A stretch of 64,000 nt of DNA, taken from contig QHRF01000012.1 of assembly GCA_003220055.1 (NCBI GenBank), forward strand, positions 1-64,000. The letters run 5' to 3'. Positions within the stretch are counted from its first letter, which is position 1, and each line of letters begins with the position of its first letter. The notes below the pieces were generated by a model. It had not been told where the DNA came from. It saw only the letters and a program-made list of their open reading frames with translations, and ran no database searches. The DNA is from Verrucomicrobiota bacterium (GTDB lineage Bacteria; Verrucomicrobiota; Verrucomicrobiia; Chthoniobacterales; UBA10450). The translations under genes and the position numbers were made by a program. Positions 17,125 to 28,383 of this stretch are shown here, piece after piece.

Positions 17125-17631
17125 TCAGTCGGCCGCGTTGATTGTTCCGCAGGCGATGCGCGCGCCGGAATTGCCCGATGGGTCCGTCTTCAAATCGTCT
17201 TCTTTTTCATGCACGACGATGGACCTGCCGATGATCGAATCTTTCCCGCTCAGACTCACTTTCCCCTTCCAATCCATGTGCGCTTTGCCGGAAGCATCGG
17301 CTTCGATATTGCCGAGATCGCCGGTGTGATGATCGAGCGTCATCGGACCGCCGTGATGTTTCTGAGTGGGATTGAAATGTCCTCCCGCCGATGCCGCGTC
17401 TGCTGCCGAGCAATCGCCTTTTTCATGAATGTGGAAACCGTGTTTGCCCGGTTTGAGATTTTGAATGTCGGCCACCACTTGGACCTCATCGCCAACTTTG
17501 GTGAATGTGACCATGCCGGTTACCTGACTACCTGACTTCGACTCCAGTGGCGCCGCGGCCTTAGTGACTTCTTGCGCCCGCGCAAGAGAACCCACTGCGC
17601 AGAAAATTGCTATGCAGAGAATTGTTTTCAT
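17125..17631 (-). CDS. sodC: Periplasmic Cu-Zn superoxide dismutase
   Basis: Converts superoxide to hydrogen peroxide and oxygen outside the cytoplasm. About 168 residues from MKTILCIAIFCAVGSLARA, an obvious signal peptide; the ORF track adds 14 upstream residues without signal character. Copper and zinc ligands are in KHGFHIHEKGDCS, the loop GGHFNPTQKHHGG, HTGDLGNIEAD and the late IVVHEKEDD. The disulfide partner cysteine is in GARIACGTI. All ligand histidines appear present. Probably monocistronic or loosely followed by the YhaM-like gene; 38 bases separate it from the upstream nitrilase stop. Confidence 0.94.
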   Translation of the reverse strand: MKTILCIAIFCAVGSLARAQEVTKAAAPLESKSGSQVTGMVTFTKVGDEVQVVADIQNLKPGKHGFHIHEKGDCSAADAASAGGHFNPTQKHHGGPMTLDHHTGDLGNIEADASGKAHMDWKGKVSLSGKDSIIGRSIVVHEKEDDLKTDPSGNSGARIACGTINAAD

Positions 17632-17669
17632 ACTGCAAACGTACCGCCCTTCTCCGCAAAAGAAAACTC

Positions 17670-18557
<888 letters not shown>

Positions 18558-18569
18558 TCAGCCAATTAA

Positions 18570-18638
18570 CCACGAAGGACACGAAGTTCACGAAGATGAG
18601 ATTATTTCCGGCCTTCGTGTCGTTCGTGCTCTTCGTGG
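18570..18638. repeat. Intergenic CCACGAAG-type palindromic repeat
   Basis: Arms at 18570-18595 (three spaced copies of the CACGAAG word) and 18613-18638 (the same words inverted, TTCGTG) pair at about 20 of 26 positions around a short AT-rich loop. It fills the gap between the nitrilase and cyclophilin genes, both on the minus strand. The CCACGAAGGACACGAAG text resembles widespread intergenic repeats of environmental bacteria. It may act as a processing or termination hairpin. Confidence 0.7.
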
Positions 18639-18643
18639 TGGAG

Positions 18644-19249
18644 TCACTTCACCGAATCCGCCGGCACGATGTCGATCTTCTCAATAACGACTCGCGTCGT
18701 TGGTTTGCTGTTTTCGCCCATGCTGTTTCTGGTCACCGGCGTGTCGCCGATTTTTGCGAGCACGTCGTCGCCCTTGATCAATTTACCGAAGGTCGTGTAT
18801 TGGTGATCGAGCCGCGGCACCGGTGCCAGACAGATGAAAAATTGTGAACCGGCTGAGTCCGGATCGGGCTCGCGCGCCATTGAAATAACGCCGCGTTCGT
18901 GCGGATGATCGTTAAATTCAGCTTTGATCTTGTAACCCGGGCCGCCTTCGCCGTAGCGATTTTCCTTCGCCGGATCTTTTGAATTTGGATCCCCGCCCTG
19001 GATCATGAATCCTTTCACAATCCGATGGAAAATCGTGCCGTTGTAAAAACCGGTCCGCGCCAGCTTCTTGAAGTTGTCGATCGTGTTCGGTGCAGCGTCG
19101 GTCCAAAACTGCACGACCATATCGCCGCCGCTCGTCTTAATCACTGCGACTTCGTTTGTAGCATTCATCGGATTGCTCTCCTTCTGCTGTTCTTCTGCTG
19201 CAAATAGTGCGGAACTCAATAATGAGACCGCTAAGATCGACATCTTCAT
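18644..19249 (-). CDS. Exported cyclophilin-type peptidyl-prolyl isomerase
   Basis: About 201 residues from MKMSILAVSLLSSALFAAEE, a signal peptide; the ORF track start at 19291 would overlap carB's 3' end and adds a basic non-signal stretch. The upstream AAGAAGAAAA may serve as ribosome binding site. The cyclophilin core shows NFKKLARTGFYNGTIFHRIV, FMIQGGDPN, GVISMAREPDPDSAGSQFFICLAP and YTTFGKLIKGDDV, including the catalytic Arg in FHRI and the QGGD and SQFFI motifs. It likely assists folding in the periplasm. It follows carB with a 38-base gap. An AAGATCGACATC word is embedded in the signal-peptide codons (SIL). Confidence 0.93.
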   Translation of the reverse strand: MKMSILAVSLLSSALFAAEEQQKESNPMNATNEVAVIKTSGGDMVVQFWTDAAPNTIDNFKKLARTGFYNGTIFHRIVKGFMIQGGDPNSKDPAKENRYGEGGPGYKIKAEFNDHPHERGVISMAREPDPDSAGSQFFICLAPVPRLDHQYTTFGKLIKGDDVLAKIGDTPVTRNSMGENSKPTTRVVIEKIDIVPADSVK

Positions 19250-19287
19250 TTTTCTTCTTAGCGGCGGTCTACGACGGTCGCAAATTT

Positions 19288-22200
19288 TCAAACGCTGGAG
19301 TGATACTCCTGCAAACTGCGCACCTGCAGTTTGTTCTTTTGTAAAGAGCGAATTCCGTTCGCGCTCGCCTGCGCCGCGCGCACTGTCGTCATGATCGGAA
19401 TTTTTTGCGCCAGCGCGGCGTTGCGAATCGTCACTTCGTGTTCGCGCGGGATCTTGCCGCTCGGCGTGTTGATAATGAAGCTGATATCGCCGTTTTTGAT
19501 TCGATCGAGCACGTTGGGCCGTCCTTCGTGCAACTTGAAAACTTTTTTTACTTTGATTTTTGCTTTCACCAGCGCTTCGGCTGTTCCGCTTGTTGAAATA
19601 ATCCCGAAGCCGAGCTTCACGAATTCGCGCACGACCGGAATGACAGATTCCTTATCAATGTCCTTCACACTGACGAAGACGTTCCCCTTTTTCGGCAACG
19701 GCGGCGGCGCGGCCATCTGTGATTTGGCGTAGGCCAGTCCAAGATCGACATCCATGCCCATGACTTCGCCGGTCGACTTCATCTCCGGCCCCAACGAAAT
19801 GTCAACGCCTTGATAACGCAGAAACGGGAAGACGGCTTCTTTCACCGAGAAATGTTTCGGCACGATTTCCTTGGTGAAGCCAAGCTCGCGCAAAGTTTTG
19901 CCCGCCATAATCTTCGCCGCCAGTTTCGCCAGCGGTAGACCGATCGCCTTGCTCACAAATGGGACGGTGCGCGAGGCGCGCGGATTCACTTCCAGCACGT
20001 AAACGTCTTCACCTTTGACGGCAAATTGAACGTTCATCAGGCCGCGCACATTCAACTCGCGCGCCATCGCCTTGGTGGCGGACGCTATTTCGTCGAGCAC
20101 TTTCTGTGACAAAGAAAATGTCGGGATCACGCAGGCGCTGTCACCGCTGTGGATGCCGGCTTCCTCGATGTGCTCCATGATCGCGCCGATCACGGTCGTT
20201 TCACCGTCCGAAATGCTATCGACATCGACCTCGATCGCATCTTCGAGAAAGCGGTCGACCAGCACGGGGCGATCTGGCGTCACCTCGATTGCGCTCGCCA
20301 TGTAGCGACGCAGATCCGGCTCATTGTAAACGAGCTCCATCGCGCGGCCGCCAAGAACGAACGATGGCCTGACCAGCACCGGATAACCGATTTTCATCGC
20401 GATCTGAACCGCTTCATTCGTGCTCACCGCTGATCCGTTCGGTGTCTGGCGTAAACCAGTTTTGTCGAGCATCGCCGCGAACAATTTTCGATCTTCCGCG
20501 GTTTCGATGCTCTCCGGCTGAGTCCCGAGGATTGGAACGCCCGCCGCTTTTAATCCATCCGCGAGATTCAGCGGCGTTTGTCCGCCGAATTGAACGACGA
20601 CGCCTTCCGGTTTTTCCTGCTCATAGATATTGAGCACGTCCTCGAGCGTGAGTGGCTCGAAGTAAAGTTTGTCGCTGGTGTCGTAATCGGTCGAAACCGT
20701 TTCCGGGTTCGAATTGACCATGATCGTTTCAAATCCGAGCTCGCGCAGTGCGAAGGCGGCGTGCACGCAACAGTAATCAAATTCAATCCCCTGGCCGATC
20801 CGGTTCGGTCCGCCGCCGAGAATCATCACCTTGCGTTTGCCACTCTCGCGCCGCTCGTTCTCGTCGCCGTAAGTCGAGTAATAATACGGCGTGTAAGCTT
20901 CGAACTCCGCCGCGCAGGTATCGACCAGGCGATAAGTCGGCAAGATCGACAATTGTTTTCGCGCGGCCCGCACCCCGGCCGGCTTCAACGAATTGGCGTA
21001 GCCAAGTTGGTTGTCGGAAAAGCCAAGTTTTTTTGCCCGCAAAAGTTCATCGCCATTTCCAAAAATATCGGGCGCAATCTGGTCGGCCGTAAGCGTTACC
21101 GCCCATGGTTCAGTCATCACGCGGATGCCGTGACTGGCGAGAGCGGATTGCTCGATCTGCTTTTGTGTCACAACAATCTGCTCAAGGTTTCGGAGAAACC
21201 ACTTGTCGATCTTGGTTAGGTCGTAAATCTCATCGATCGATGCGCCTTTTTGGAATGCCTGCGCAAGATAGAAAATTCGTTCGGCGTTCGGGATCGCCAG
21301 TTTCAAGCGCAACGTCTCAAGATCGACCTCTTTGTCGGCGCCGTCGCCGCAAAGTCCGAAACGCTTGATCTCCAAACTTCGCAGCGCCTTTTGCAGCGCC
21401 TCCTTAAACGTCCGACCGATCGCCATCGCTTCGCCGACGCTTTTCATCTGCGTGGTCAGCGTTGGCTCGGCCTGCGGAAATTTCTCGAACGTGAACCGCG
21501 GCACCTTGACCACGCAGTAATCGATCGTCGGCTCGAAGCAGGCCGGCGTTTCGCGGGTGATATCGTTCTTGATTTCGTCCAGCGCGTAACCGACGGCCAG
21601 CTTGGCCGCGATTTTTGCAATGGGAAAGCCGGTCGCTTTGCTCGCGAGCGCGCTTGAGCGCGACACCCGCGGATTCATCTCGATCACGACCATTCGACCG
21701 TTGTCCGGATGGACCGCGAATTGAATGTTCGACCCGCCCGTCTCGACACCGATCTCGCGAATGACCGCGAACGCGGCGTCCCGCATCATTTGGTATTCTT
21801 TGTCGGTTAGCGTTTGCACCGGCGCGACCGTGATCGAGTCGCCAGTGTGCACGCCCATCGGGTCGAAATTTTCAATCGAACAAACAACGACGCAGTTGTC
21901 CATCCGGTCGCGCATCACTTCCATTTCAAATTCTTTCCAGCCGACGAGCGATTCCTCGATCAACACTTCGTTCACCGGCGACATGGCGAGACCGCGGCCG
22001 GCGATCTGATCCAGTTCGTCCGGGTTGTAGGCGATACCGCCGCCACTGCCGCCGAGAGTGAAGGCTGGCCGGATGATGAGCGGGAAAGTTCCGATCTCTT
22101 TCGCAATGCGGCCCACGTCGGCAAGCGAGCGCACCACGCCCGAGCGCGGCACGTCGAGACCGATCCGCAGCATGGCTTCCTTGAACAATTGTCGATCTTC

Positions 22201-22578
22201 GCCTTTCGCGATCGCTTTCGCGTTGGCGCCGATCAATTTTACTTTGTGCCGCGCGAGTGCGCCGTTGCGATAAAGCTCCATCGCCGCATTCAACGCCGTC
22301 TGCCCGCCCATCGTTGGCAGAAGCGCGTCCGGTCTTTCTCGAGCAATGATGGCTTCGATCACTTCCGCCGTGATCGGCTCGATGTAAGTGCGATCGGCGA
22401 ACTCCGGATCGGTCATGATTGTGGCCGGGTTCGAATTCACCAGCACGACCTGGTAACCTTCCTCCCGCAGCGCCTTGCACGCTTGCACGCCGGAATAGTC
22501 AAATTCGCAGCCCTGCCCGATCACGATTGGACCGGAGCCAATTAAGAGAATTTTCTTGAGATCGTTGTTCCGCGGCAT
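19288..22578 (-). CDS. carB: Carbamoyl phosphate synthase large subunit
   Basis: Makes carbamoyl phosphate from bicarbonate, glutamine-derived ammonia and two ATP for pyrimidine and arginine synthesis, together with CarA (not in window). 1096 residues, normal length. Two ATP-grasp halves are evident. The first begins [22 protein letters not shown] at 9-30 with [10 protein letters not shown] near 88. The second begins [22 protein letters not shown] near 584 with [15 protein letters not shown] near 660. Both have MNPR/VNPRASR segments. The C-terminal allosteric MGS-like domain starts near [14 protein letters not shown] (about 965). Four exact AAGATCGACA words lie inside the gene in four different codon registers. 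Confidence 0.98.
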   Translation of the reverse strand: MPRNNDLKKILLIGSGPIVIGQGCEFDYSGVQACKALREEGYQVVLVNSNPATIMTDPEFADRTYIEPITAEVIEAIIARERPDALLPTMGGQTALNAAMELYRNGALARHKVKLIGANAKAIAKGEDRQLFKEAMLRIGLDVPRSGVVRSLADVGRIAKEIGTFPLIIRPAFTLGGSGGGIAYNPDELDQIAGRGLAMSPVNEVLIEESLVGWKEFEMEVMRDRMDNCVVVCSIENFDPMGVHTGDSITVAPVQTLTDKEYQMMRDAAFAVIREIGVETGGSNIQFAVHPDNGRMVVIEMNPRVSRSSALASKATGFPIAKIAAKLAVGYALDEIKNDITRETPACFEPTIDYCVVKVPRFTFEKFPQAEPTLTTQMKSVGEAMAIGRTFKEALQKALRSLEIKRFGLCGDGADKEVDLETLRLKLAIPNAERIFYLAQAFQKGASIDEIYDLTKIDKWFLRNLEQIVVTQKQIEQSALASHGIRVMTEPWAVTLTADQIAPDIFGNGDELLRAKKLGFSDNQLGYANSLKPAGVRAARKQLSILPTYRLVDTCAAEFEAYTPYYYSTYGDENERRESGKRKVMILGGGPNRIGQGIEFDYCCVHAAFALRELGFETIMVNSNPETVSTDYDTSDKLYFEPLTLEDVLNIYEQEKPEGVVVQFGGQTPLNLADGLKAAGVPILGTQPESIETAEDRKLFAAMLDKTGLRQTPNGSAVSTNEAVQIAMKIGYPVLVRPSFVLGGRAMELVYNEPDLRRYMASAIEVTPDRPVLVDRFLEDAIEVDVDSISDGETTVIGAIMEHIEEAGIHSGDSACVIPTFSLSQKVLDEIASATKAMARELNVRGLMNVQFAVKGEDVYVLEVNPRASRTVPFVSKAIGLPLAKLAAKIMAGKTLRELGFTKEIVPKHFSVKEAVFPFLRYQGVDISLGPEMKSTGEVMGMDVDLGLAYAKSQMAAPPPLPKKGNVFVSVKDIDKESVIPVVREFVKLGFGIISTSGTAEALVKAKIKVKKVFKLHEGRPNVLDRIKNGDISFIINTPSGKIPREHEVTIRNAALAQKIPIMTTVRAAQASANGIRSLQKNKLQVRSLQEYHSSV

Positions 22579-22629
22579 TTGCGCAGCGCGCAGGATAAAC
22601 TAAATCGGGCGAACTTCACGCCGGAACTC

Positions 22630-23271
22630 TTATTTCGTCTGATACTTCGGATTTTTCGCCTGTTTGCGAACAGCGGCGAACAGTTTGTTGATTCCCGTCG
22701 TGCTGATGGTGTTGGCAAGGAACGCCGGCCCGGCGATGCCGCTGTCGGTGAAAACGGAATAGGTCGCGCGTGTTTTACCCTCACCGGTCGGCTCGATCAG
22801 CCAGGAACCGTCGCATACTTTCACCCGAAAAACGCCGGGCTTCTCTGCTGGTCCATTTTCGTTGGCTGGCTCCCAGCGATTGAGATAAGCCAATCCATTT
22901 TCAACCGGCCACGATTTCTTTTGTATGCGAAGCGTGTAATCGCGATCGCTCACAATTTTTGGGGAGACCCGCTGATAAGTGAGAATGGAATCTCGTTTTC
23001 GCTCGATGACGCGACACTCCGCCGTATAGGGCATGAAACTCGTATAACCTTCGACATCATCGATAACCTTGTGAACCGTTTCGGCCGTTGCGTCGATTTC
23101 GCCTACCGCTTTGAACTCTTTCAGGTTCGACCCTCCGTGTGGCCGGCTGTAAATCACTACGCCGTTGCTTTGTTTAACTGCTTTCCAATCCGCGTTCTGG
23201 CCAGGTTCGGCCGCGAAGATCGACAACGCAGCTCCGGCAAGAAAGGCGGTGATCGCGGCTTCTCGTTTCAT
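22630..23271 (-). CDS. Exported START-domain protein
   Basis: 213 residues with a signal peptide (MKREAAITAFLAGAALSIFAAE). The START/SRPBCC-like lipid-binding domain shows WKAVKQSNGVVIYSRP near 30, the ATAETVHKVIDDVEGYTSFMPYTAECRVIER segment near 62-92, YQRVSPKIVSDRDYTLRI near 99-116, and DGSWLIEPTGEGKTRATYSVFTDSGI near 153-178. START proteins bind hydrophobic ligands or lipids; the ligand here is unknown. Encoded upstream of carB on the same strand with a 51-base gap, but a functional link is not evident. Confidence 0.82.
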   Translation of the reverse strand: MKREAAITAFLAGAALSIFAAEPGQNADWKAVKQSNGVVIYSRPHGGSNLKEFKAVGEIDATAETVHKVIDDVEGYTSFMPYTAECRVIERKRDSILTYQRVSPKIVSDRDYTLRIQKKSWPVENGLAYLNRWEPANENGPAEKPGVFRVKVCDGSWLIEPTGEGKTRATYSVFTDSGIAGPAFLANTISTTGINKLFAAVRKQAKNPKYQTK

Positions 23272-23336
23272 AGTTACTTAGACGTTCCGACTGCCAGTCG
23301 CATTCGCTAGAATCGCCGCGAGATTCGAGGCTCTGT

Positions 23337-24740
23337 TCAGCGCAAAATCGAATCGGCCGGATAAACCACGCCGTTTTTGATCACGGTGTCGATGTCCGAC
23401 GCGTTCGCGATGTCATCAGCCGGATTCGATTTCAAGATCACCAGGTCGGCGAAATAACCATTGTCGATCTTGCCGATGTGCGCGCCCGTGTCGCCACCGA
23501 AAAGCTTCGCCGCGTTCACGGTCGTGCTTTGCAAAATTTGCATGTTCGTCAGGCCGGCCTCTTTCATCAGCTGAAACTCGCGAAACAAGGCAGGCCCGTG
23601 GATCGTGCCGATGTTTCCGGCATCGGTCCCGGCGGCGATCGTCACGCCAGCATCCTCCAGTCTTTTCAAATTCGGCAGCGCGACTTCGTACGTTTTCTTT
23701 ATCCGATCCAGCGCTTCGTCCGGTTTAGCCAGCGCGGTCTTGATTCGATCAGGCAATTTATCCTGTGGAATCTTCGTCACGTCGAGCGACGCGATCACTT
23801 CCGGATTGCCCCACGCTTTTTCTTCCGGCGTAAGATTGAGCTGATGCGAAAACGTCCGGCCGTAGCGCTCGAAGACGACCAGTGTCGGGCACAAAATGAT
23901 ATGTCGATCTTTTAGTAGTTTTACGAACGCGTCATCGACCGGTTTATCGACCACGCTGTGGACAAGAATGTCCGCGCCTTGCTCAACGGCTGCGCGCGCC
24001 GTTTCCAATTCGGTCGCGTGCACCGCCACACGGATCTTGCGCGCGTGACTTTCTTCCACTGTTGCCCGCACCGTCGGTCGAAACGCATCGACCGGATGAT
24101 CTTTGTCGACGATGTACCAAATCTTCACGAGGTCGGGCTTTTGCTCGGCCAGTTTGCGCACGAACTCGCGCGCCTGATCGGGACCGTCGATCTTCACGAT
24201 CGGCGGATCGCCCAGATCGAGTTTCTCGCGGGAAACGCTTGAGATTAACGGACCCGCCACAGCGACGCGCGGCGCCTTTGCGGTCGAGTTCGCTGTTTTG
24301 CGGACTTCGAAATTCCAAAACGGCCCTCCGACATCGACCACGCTCGTGATTCCGCAACGCAAATAACGCGCGAAGACATCATTCACGTGCGACTTCACCC
24401 AGGCGACCTCGTCTTTGTACGGCCGGACGCTGGTTAGATCGGCGGCGTCGGGACGTGTGAACAGATCACCCGACTGAAAGAAGTGAATGTGCGTGTCGAT
24501 GTATCCCGGCAGAATAAATTTGCCTTTGCAATCGATCCGTCGCGCATCCTTCGGCAGATCAAACGTTATCTCGTCGCCGAATCCTACCACTCGATCGTTA
24601 TCGATTAGCACATGCGCGCCCGGCAGAACAACTTCCGTCATGGGATTGATCAGGGTGCCGTTAACGAGGGCGATTTTTTCGGCCCGCGCCGAAATGACGA
24701 CAAACAGAGCGCAAAAGCAGACAAAAACGCGCGTCTTCAT
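23337..24740 (-). CDS. Exported amidohydrolase (imidazolonepropionase-like)
   Basis: 467 residues with a signal peptide (MKTRVFVCFCALFVVISARAE). Metal-dependent hydrolase fold: LVNGTLINPMTEVVLPGAHVLIDND near the start, the metal motif GYIDTHIHFF near 79-88, VAVHATELETARAAVEQGADILVHS near 240-264, and AAGTDAGN near 368-375. The motifs fit the periplasmic amidohydrolase/prolidase-like branch of PF01979. Substrates in this branch include dipeptides and cyclic amides and cannot be told here. Its first ATG overlaps the CDGSH gene stop (ATGA), so the two are translationally coupled. Confidence 0.88.
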   Translation of the reverse strand: MKTRVFVCFCALFVVISARAEKIALVNGTLINPMTEVVLPGAHVLIDNDRVVGFGDEITFDLPKDARRIDCKGKFILPGYIDTHIHFFQSGDLFTRPDAADLTSVRPYKDEVAWVKSHVNDVFARYLRCGITSVVDVGGPFWNFEVRKTANSTAKAPRVAVAGPLISSVSREKLDLGDPPIVKIDGPDQAREFVRKLAEQKPDLVKIWYIVDKDHPVDAFRPTVRATVEESHARKIRVAVHATELETARAAVEQGADILVHSVVDKPVDDAFVKLLKDRHIILCPTLVVFERYGRTFSHQLNLTPEEKAWGNPEVIASLDVTKIPQDKLPDRIKTALAKPDEALDRIKKTYEVALPNLKRLEDAGVTIAAGTDAGNIGTIHGPALFREFQLMKEAGLTNMQILQSTTVNAAKLFGGDTGAHIGKIDNGYFADLVILKSNPADDIANASDIDTVIKNGVVYPADSILR

Positions 24741-24952
24741 TCTTTGGATTCCGGCACCGCTTTCTCAGCCGCTTGAAAGCCGATTTTGGAATGGGTGCCG
24801 TCGCAAAACGGTTTTTCCGTCGACGCACCGCAACGGCAAAGCGCCATTCGTTTTTCCACGGGAAACTTGTTTCCGTCGGCGTCGATCAATTCCACTTCGC
24901 CCTTCACGATGTAAGGGCCGTTCTTGATTGTCTCGATTGTTACTTGAGCCAT
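24737..24952 (-). CDS. CDGSH iron-sulfur domain protein
   Basis: 71 residues with the CDGSH [2Fe-2S] motif: CRCGASTEKPFCDGTH at about 39-54 provides the three Cys and one His ligands (C-x-C-x2-T-x3-P-x-C-D-G-T-H). It is preceded by a small beta strand region (GEVELIDADGNKFPVEKRMALC). Family members are redox or Fe-S transfer proteins of the mitoNEET type. Its stop overlaps the start of the amidohydrolase gene by 4 bases. The 68 bases upstream separate it from the broken oxidoreductase gene and would hold the promoter. Confidence 0.93.
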   Translation of the reverse strand: MAQVTIETIKNGPYIVKGEVELIDADGNKFPVEKRMALCRCGASTEKPFCDGTHSKIGFQAAEKAVPESKE

Positions 24953-25020
24953 GCACTTACTTTACTGTCATGTCGACCAAAGTAGAGACATCTCTAAATA
25001 TTTCCGAACGCAGTCTCGTT

Positions 25021-25964
25021 CTAGCTTTTTGGTTCGTCGGCAATCTTCAGGACGATTTTTCCGCGAGTATGATGAGTCGCTGCTTGAGCGTCTGCTCTGG
25101 CCGCGTCGGTCAACGGCAATACCTGTGAAACAACCGGTTTGATTTTACCGGCCTCGATCAGCTTGGTGATTTCGGTCAGTTCAGCTGCATTTGGATGTGA
25201 GGAGAGCGATGCCCCCCGAATTTCGTGCTTCTTAAGTTCCGTTTCGTCGCAGCGAGATACGATCGTGATAACCATTCCGCCTTTTTTCACGACGCCATAT
25301 GATCGCGCGAGCGTGTCGCGTCCAACCGGGTCGAGCACAAGATCGACATCGTGCGCGATCTCTTCGAACTTTTGTTTCGTGTAATCGATCGCCACATCGG
25401 CGCCGAGCTGTTTCAGCAAATCTTGATTGGCAGTCGACGCCGTGGCGATGACGTGAGCGTCGGGCACCTTCGCGATTTGAATAGCGAAACTTCCGACGCC
25501 GCCCGAGCCGCCATGAATCAAAACTTTTTGGCCGGCTTGAATCTTTCCGATGTCGATCAACGCCTGCCACGCAGTCAACGCCGCCAACGGAACGGACGCA
25601 GCGTCAGTGAAGCTGAGCGATTTCGGTTTGATCGCGGATTCGCCTTGGTTCGAGATCCAATATTCGGCATGTCATAACCAAGAATCAACGGAAGATGCGT
25701 TCCAAATTCCTTCGCGTATTTGCCGTTCAGAATCAGCGGATCGGCCGGATTCACACCGCTCGCGATCACGCGCACGAGGATTTCGTTCTCTTTCGGCTCT
25801 GGCACCGGCATCTCTTCATATTTCAATACTTCCGGCCCGCCATACTCATGCGCGACGATTGCTTTCATCGTCTTTGGCAAGGTTTGAGCGCCTGCAAGTG
25901 ATAGAAATGCCAAGGCGACAAAAGCAGCTGCTATGATCGACCCAATCGCGCTCTTAAATCTCAC
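25021..25964 (-). pseudogene. Quinone oxidoreductase-like (MDR family) gene with internal deletion and frameshift
   Basis: The N-terminal part reads AGAQTLPKTMKAIVAHEYGGPEVLKYEEMPVPEP to LPLILGYDM after a signal peptide (from a GTG near 25964). The text then jumps frame at about 25670 to AEYWISNQGESAIKPKSLSFTDAASVPLAALTAW, and the Rossmann part (KVLIHGGSGGVGSFAIQIAK) continues to the stop. In intact relatives about 35 residues (the GVVEKVG...VGDAVYG stretch) lie between GYD and AEY. Here they are missing and the join is out of frame. So the gene has a deletion of roughly 100 bases, not a simple sequencing slip. Product was an NADPH:quinone reductase of the QOR/zinc-independent MDR class. Confidence 0.85.
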
Positions 25965-26058
25965 AGCAAGAGATTCCTCGGTCCGAGCCAGACTGACAAG
26001 CTTGTATGGACTGACAAGATTCTGGATTTGTCGGACTTTTCGGACAAACCTCCCTCCC

Positions 26059-28219
26059 ATGTTCTGGAAAGCTTTGGCCTTTTCGTTTGTCTTCGCCGTT
26101 TCTGCTCTTGCCCAAAACGCCAAGCATCCGTTCACGTTCGAAGACATGATGAAATTAAAACGCGTGGACGAGCCGGTGCCGTCGCCGGACGGGAAATGGG
26201 TCGTGTTCTCGACGACCGATGTCGATCTTGAGGCGAACACGAAGATCTCGCATTTGTGGATCGTGCCGGCGAATGGCGGTGAATCGAAGCGATTGAGTGA
26301 AACGCCTAATCACGAGGAGCGGCCGCGCTTTTCGCCGGACGGGAAGCGGTTGATCTGGACGTCGAAAGCGACCGATCCGACCCAAATCTGGATGTGCGAC
26401 TTTAATTCCGACTCCGGTGCGCTTGCCGGCAAGCCGCATCAGGTGACGGACATCTCGACTGGCGCGGATGGCGGGATCTGGTCGCCCGATGGAAAGAACC
26501 TCGTGTTCGTCTCGGCGGTTTATCCCGATTGCAAAGACGACACGTGCAACAAACAGCGTGACGAAGAACTCAAGAAGAGCAAAGTAAAAGCGAAAATCTT
26601 CACGCGTTTGTTCTATCGGCATTGGAACGCGTTCACCGAGTTCAAGCGCAGCCATTTGTTTGTCGTAAGCGCGGACGCAAAACGTGAGTTCGGGGAATGA
26701 GCCGCGCGATTTAACCCGGGGCGATCACGATGTGCCGCCGTTTCATCTCGGCGGGCAAGACATGTACGCAATTTCGCCGGACGGCCAGGAGCTCGCTTAC
26801 ACGAGCAACATCGACGAAGTCGAAGCGACCAGCACGAACAACGAAATTTTCATCGTGCCGATGACCGTAGAGTCCGCTGTCCCCAGCGGAAAATCGCCTG
26901 ATGCGCTGAGGACAGCGCACGCTACAGCCCAGCCGAAAAAAATTTCCACCAGTCCCGGCGCCGATTCGACGCCGCTCTATTCGCCGGACGGAAAATATCT
27001 CGCCTGGCGTTCGCAAGCCCGTGCCGGCTTCGAAGCCGATAAATGGCGGCTGTTTGTCCAAGATCGACAATCAGGGAAGACGCGTGACCTGACGGAGAAG
27101 TTTGATCTATCGGTTGGGAGTTTCACATGGCGTTTCTCGGATTCGATTTTGTTAACTGCCGAGCATCAGGGTGAGGCGCCCGTATTTTCCGCTAAGCTGG
27201 ACGGGAACGAGCCGATCGGATTGTTCAGCCTGCACGCTGATGATCTGATTACGAGTGGCTCGACCTTATTCTTTACGCGGATGTCATATACATCCCCTAA
27301 CACGATTTGGCGCGCCGACGTCTCCGATCTCAAGAAAGATAGCGAACCGACCGCAGTGACACACTTGAACGACGCGCTGCTGTCGCAGATCGACATGCAG
27401 CCGTTGGAGTCGTTTACATTCAAAGGCGCAAACAACGATGACGTGCAGGGATTCATGGTGACGCCGCCGGGGCTTGATGCGACCAAGAAGTATCCGTTGA
27501 AATTTTTGATCCATGGTGGGCCCCAAGGGGCGTGGGGAGATTCGTGGACGTATCGCTGGAACGCGGAGTTGTTCGCGGTCGGCAACCCCGAAAGCTTTCG
27601 GGGCCAAGGCGGCTACGTGGTGGTGATGATTAATTTCCACGGCTCGACCGGTTACGGGCAGAAGTTTACCGGTTCGATCAGCGGCGATTGGGGCGGTAAA
27701 CCGTATGTCGATCTAATGAAGGGGCTCGATTACGTGGAGAAGACATTCCCGTTTATCGACAAGAACCGCGAGGCCGCGCTCGGCGCGAGCTACGGCGGTT
27801 ACATGGCGAACTGGATTCTCGGTCACACCGATCGCTTCAAATGCATCGTGTCGCACGACGGGACCTTCAATACCGAGTCGGCCTATGGAACGACCGAAGA
27901 GCTCTGGTTCGTGAATTGGGAATTCAAAGGGCCGCCGTGGAAGAAGCGCGAGCTTTACCGGAAATTTTCGCCGCACTTGTTCGCGGACAAATTCAAAACG
28001 CCAACGCTGGTGATTCACGGCCAGAACGATTACAGGCTCGATGTATCACAAGGATTCGATCTGTTCACCACGCTGCAAGCGCTGAAGGTGCCGTCGAAAA
28101 TGTTGTATTTCCCGGACGAAGGTCACTGGGTGCTCAAGCCGCAGAATTCGCGGCTTTGGTATAAAACGGTGAACGATTGGGTGGATCAGTGGTGCAGTCC
28201 GAGCCGGACTGGCCCTTAA
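26059..28219 (+). pseudogene. S9 prolyl oligopeptidase family peptidase, split by a one-base frameshift
   Basis: Two ORFs encode one exported serine peptidase of DPP4/acylaminoacyl-peptidase type. The first (from MFWKALAFSFVFAVSALAQ, a signal peptide) carries beta-propeller repeats (PSPDGKWVVF, FSPDGKRLIW, WSPDGKNLVF) and ends near 26700. The second (26684-28219) resumes at SSGNEPRDLTRGDHDVPPF and holds the alpha/beta-hydrolase domain: nucleophile GASYGGYMANW, Asp in VIHGQNDYRLD, His in PDEGHWVLKP. One A missing from the AAAA run near 26673 restores the frame (ADAKN-VSSGN). Whether this is decay or an assembly error cannot be told. A palindromic element is inserted in frame in the second part. 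Confidence 0.88.
26867..26925. repeat. Palindromic element inserted in frame in the S9 peptidase gene
   Basis: Imperfect inverted repeat: GTAGAGTCCGCTGTCCCCAGCG at the left pairs with CGCTGAGGACAGCGCACGCTAC at the right (about 18 of 22), with a short loop. It encodes VESAVPSGKSPDALRTAHATAQ, a stretch that interrupts the otherwise family-like text between IVPM and PKKISTSPG. It shares the GTAG...CTAC ends and the GCTGTCCCC core with the element at 49776. Confidence 0.75.
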
Positions 28220-28239
28220 CAAATAAAATCAAAATACCA

Positions 28240-28365
28240 GGCTCGAAATCCCAACACCTCGAAATTCTTTGAAGTTTGGTCCCTTGGGGGATTCCCTGGA
28301 GTTTGGGTTTTGGGACTTGGAGTTTCCGCGTTAGCGGCGTGTTTAGCCTTGACTGTTGGGTTGGT
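28240..28365. repeat. Intergenic repeat-like DNA before the Pro-rich protein gene
   Basis: The 164 bases between the S9 peptidase and the next start hold no gene. They contain GGAGTTTGGGTTTTGGGACTTGGAGTTT-type text on one side and a loosely complementary CCAGGCTCGAAATCCCAACACC on the other. This resembles interspersed intergenic repeats of environmental bacteria. Function unknown; a terminator for the peptidase gene is possible. Confidence 0.4.
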
Positions 28366-28383
28366 CAGACAGACAACGGCCGC

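Noticed and set aside
21814-22545. Forward ORF of 243 codons inside carB
   Set aside because: It is antisense to the conserved first half of carB and its translation has no protein-like pattern; GC-rich codon bias opens such frames.
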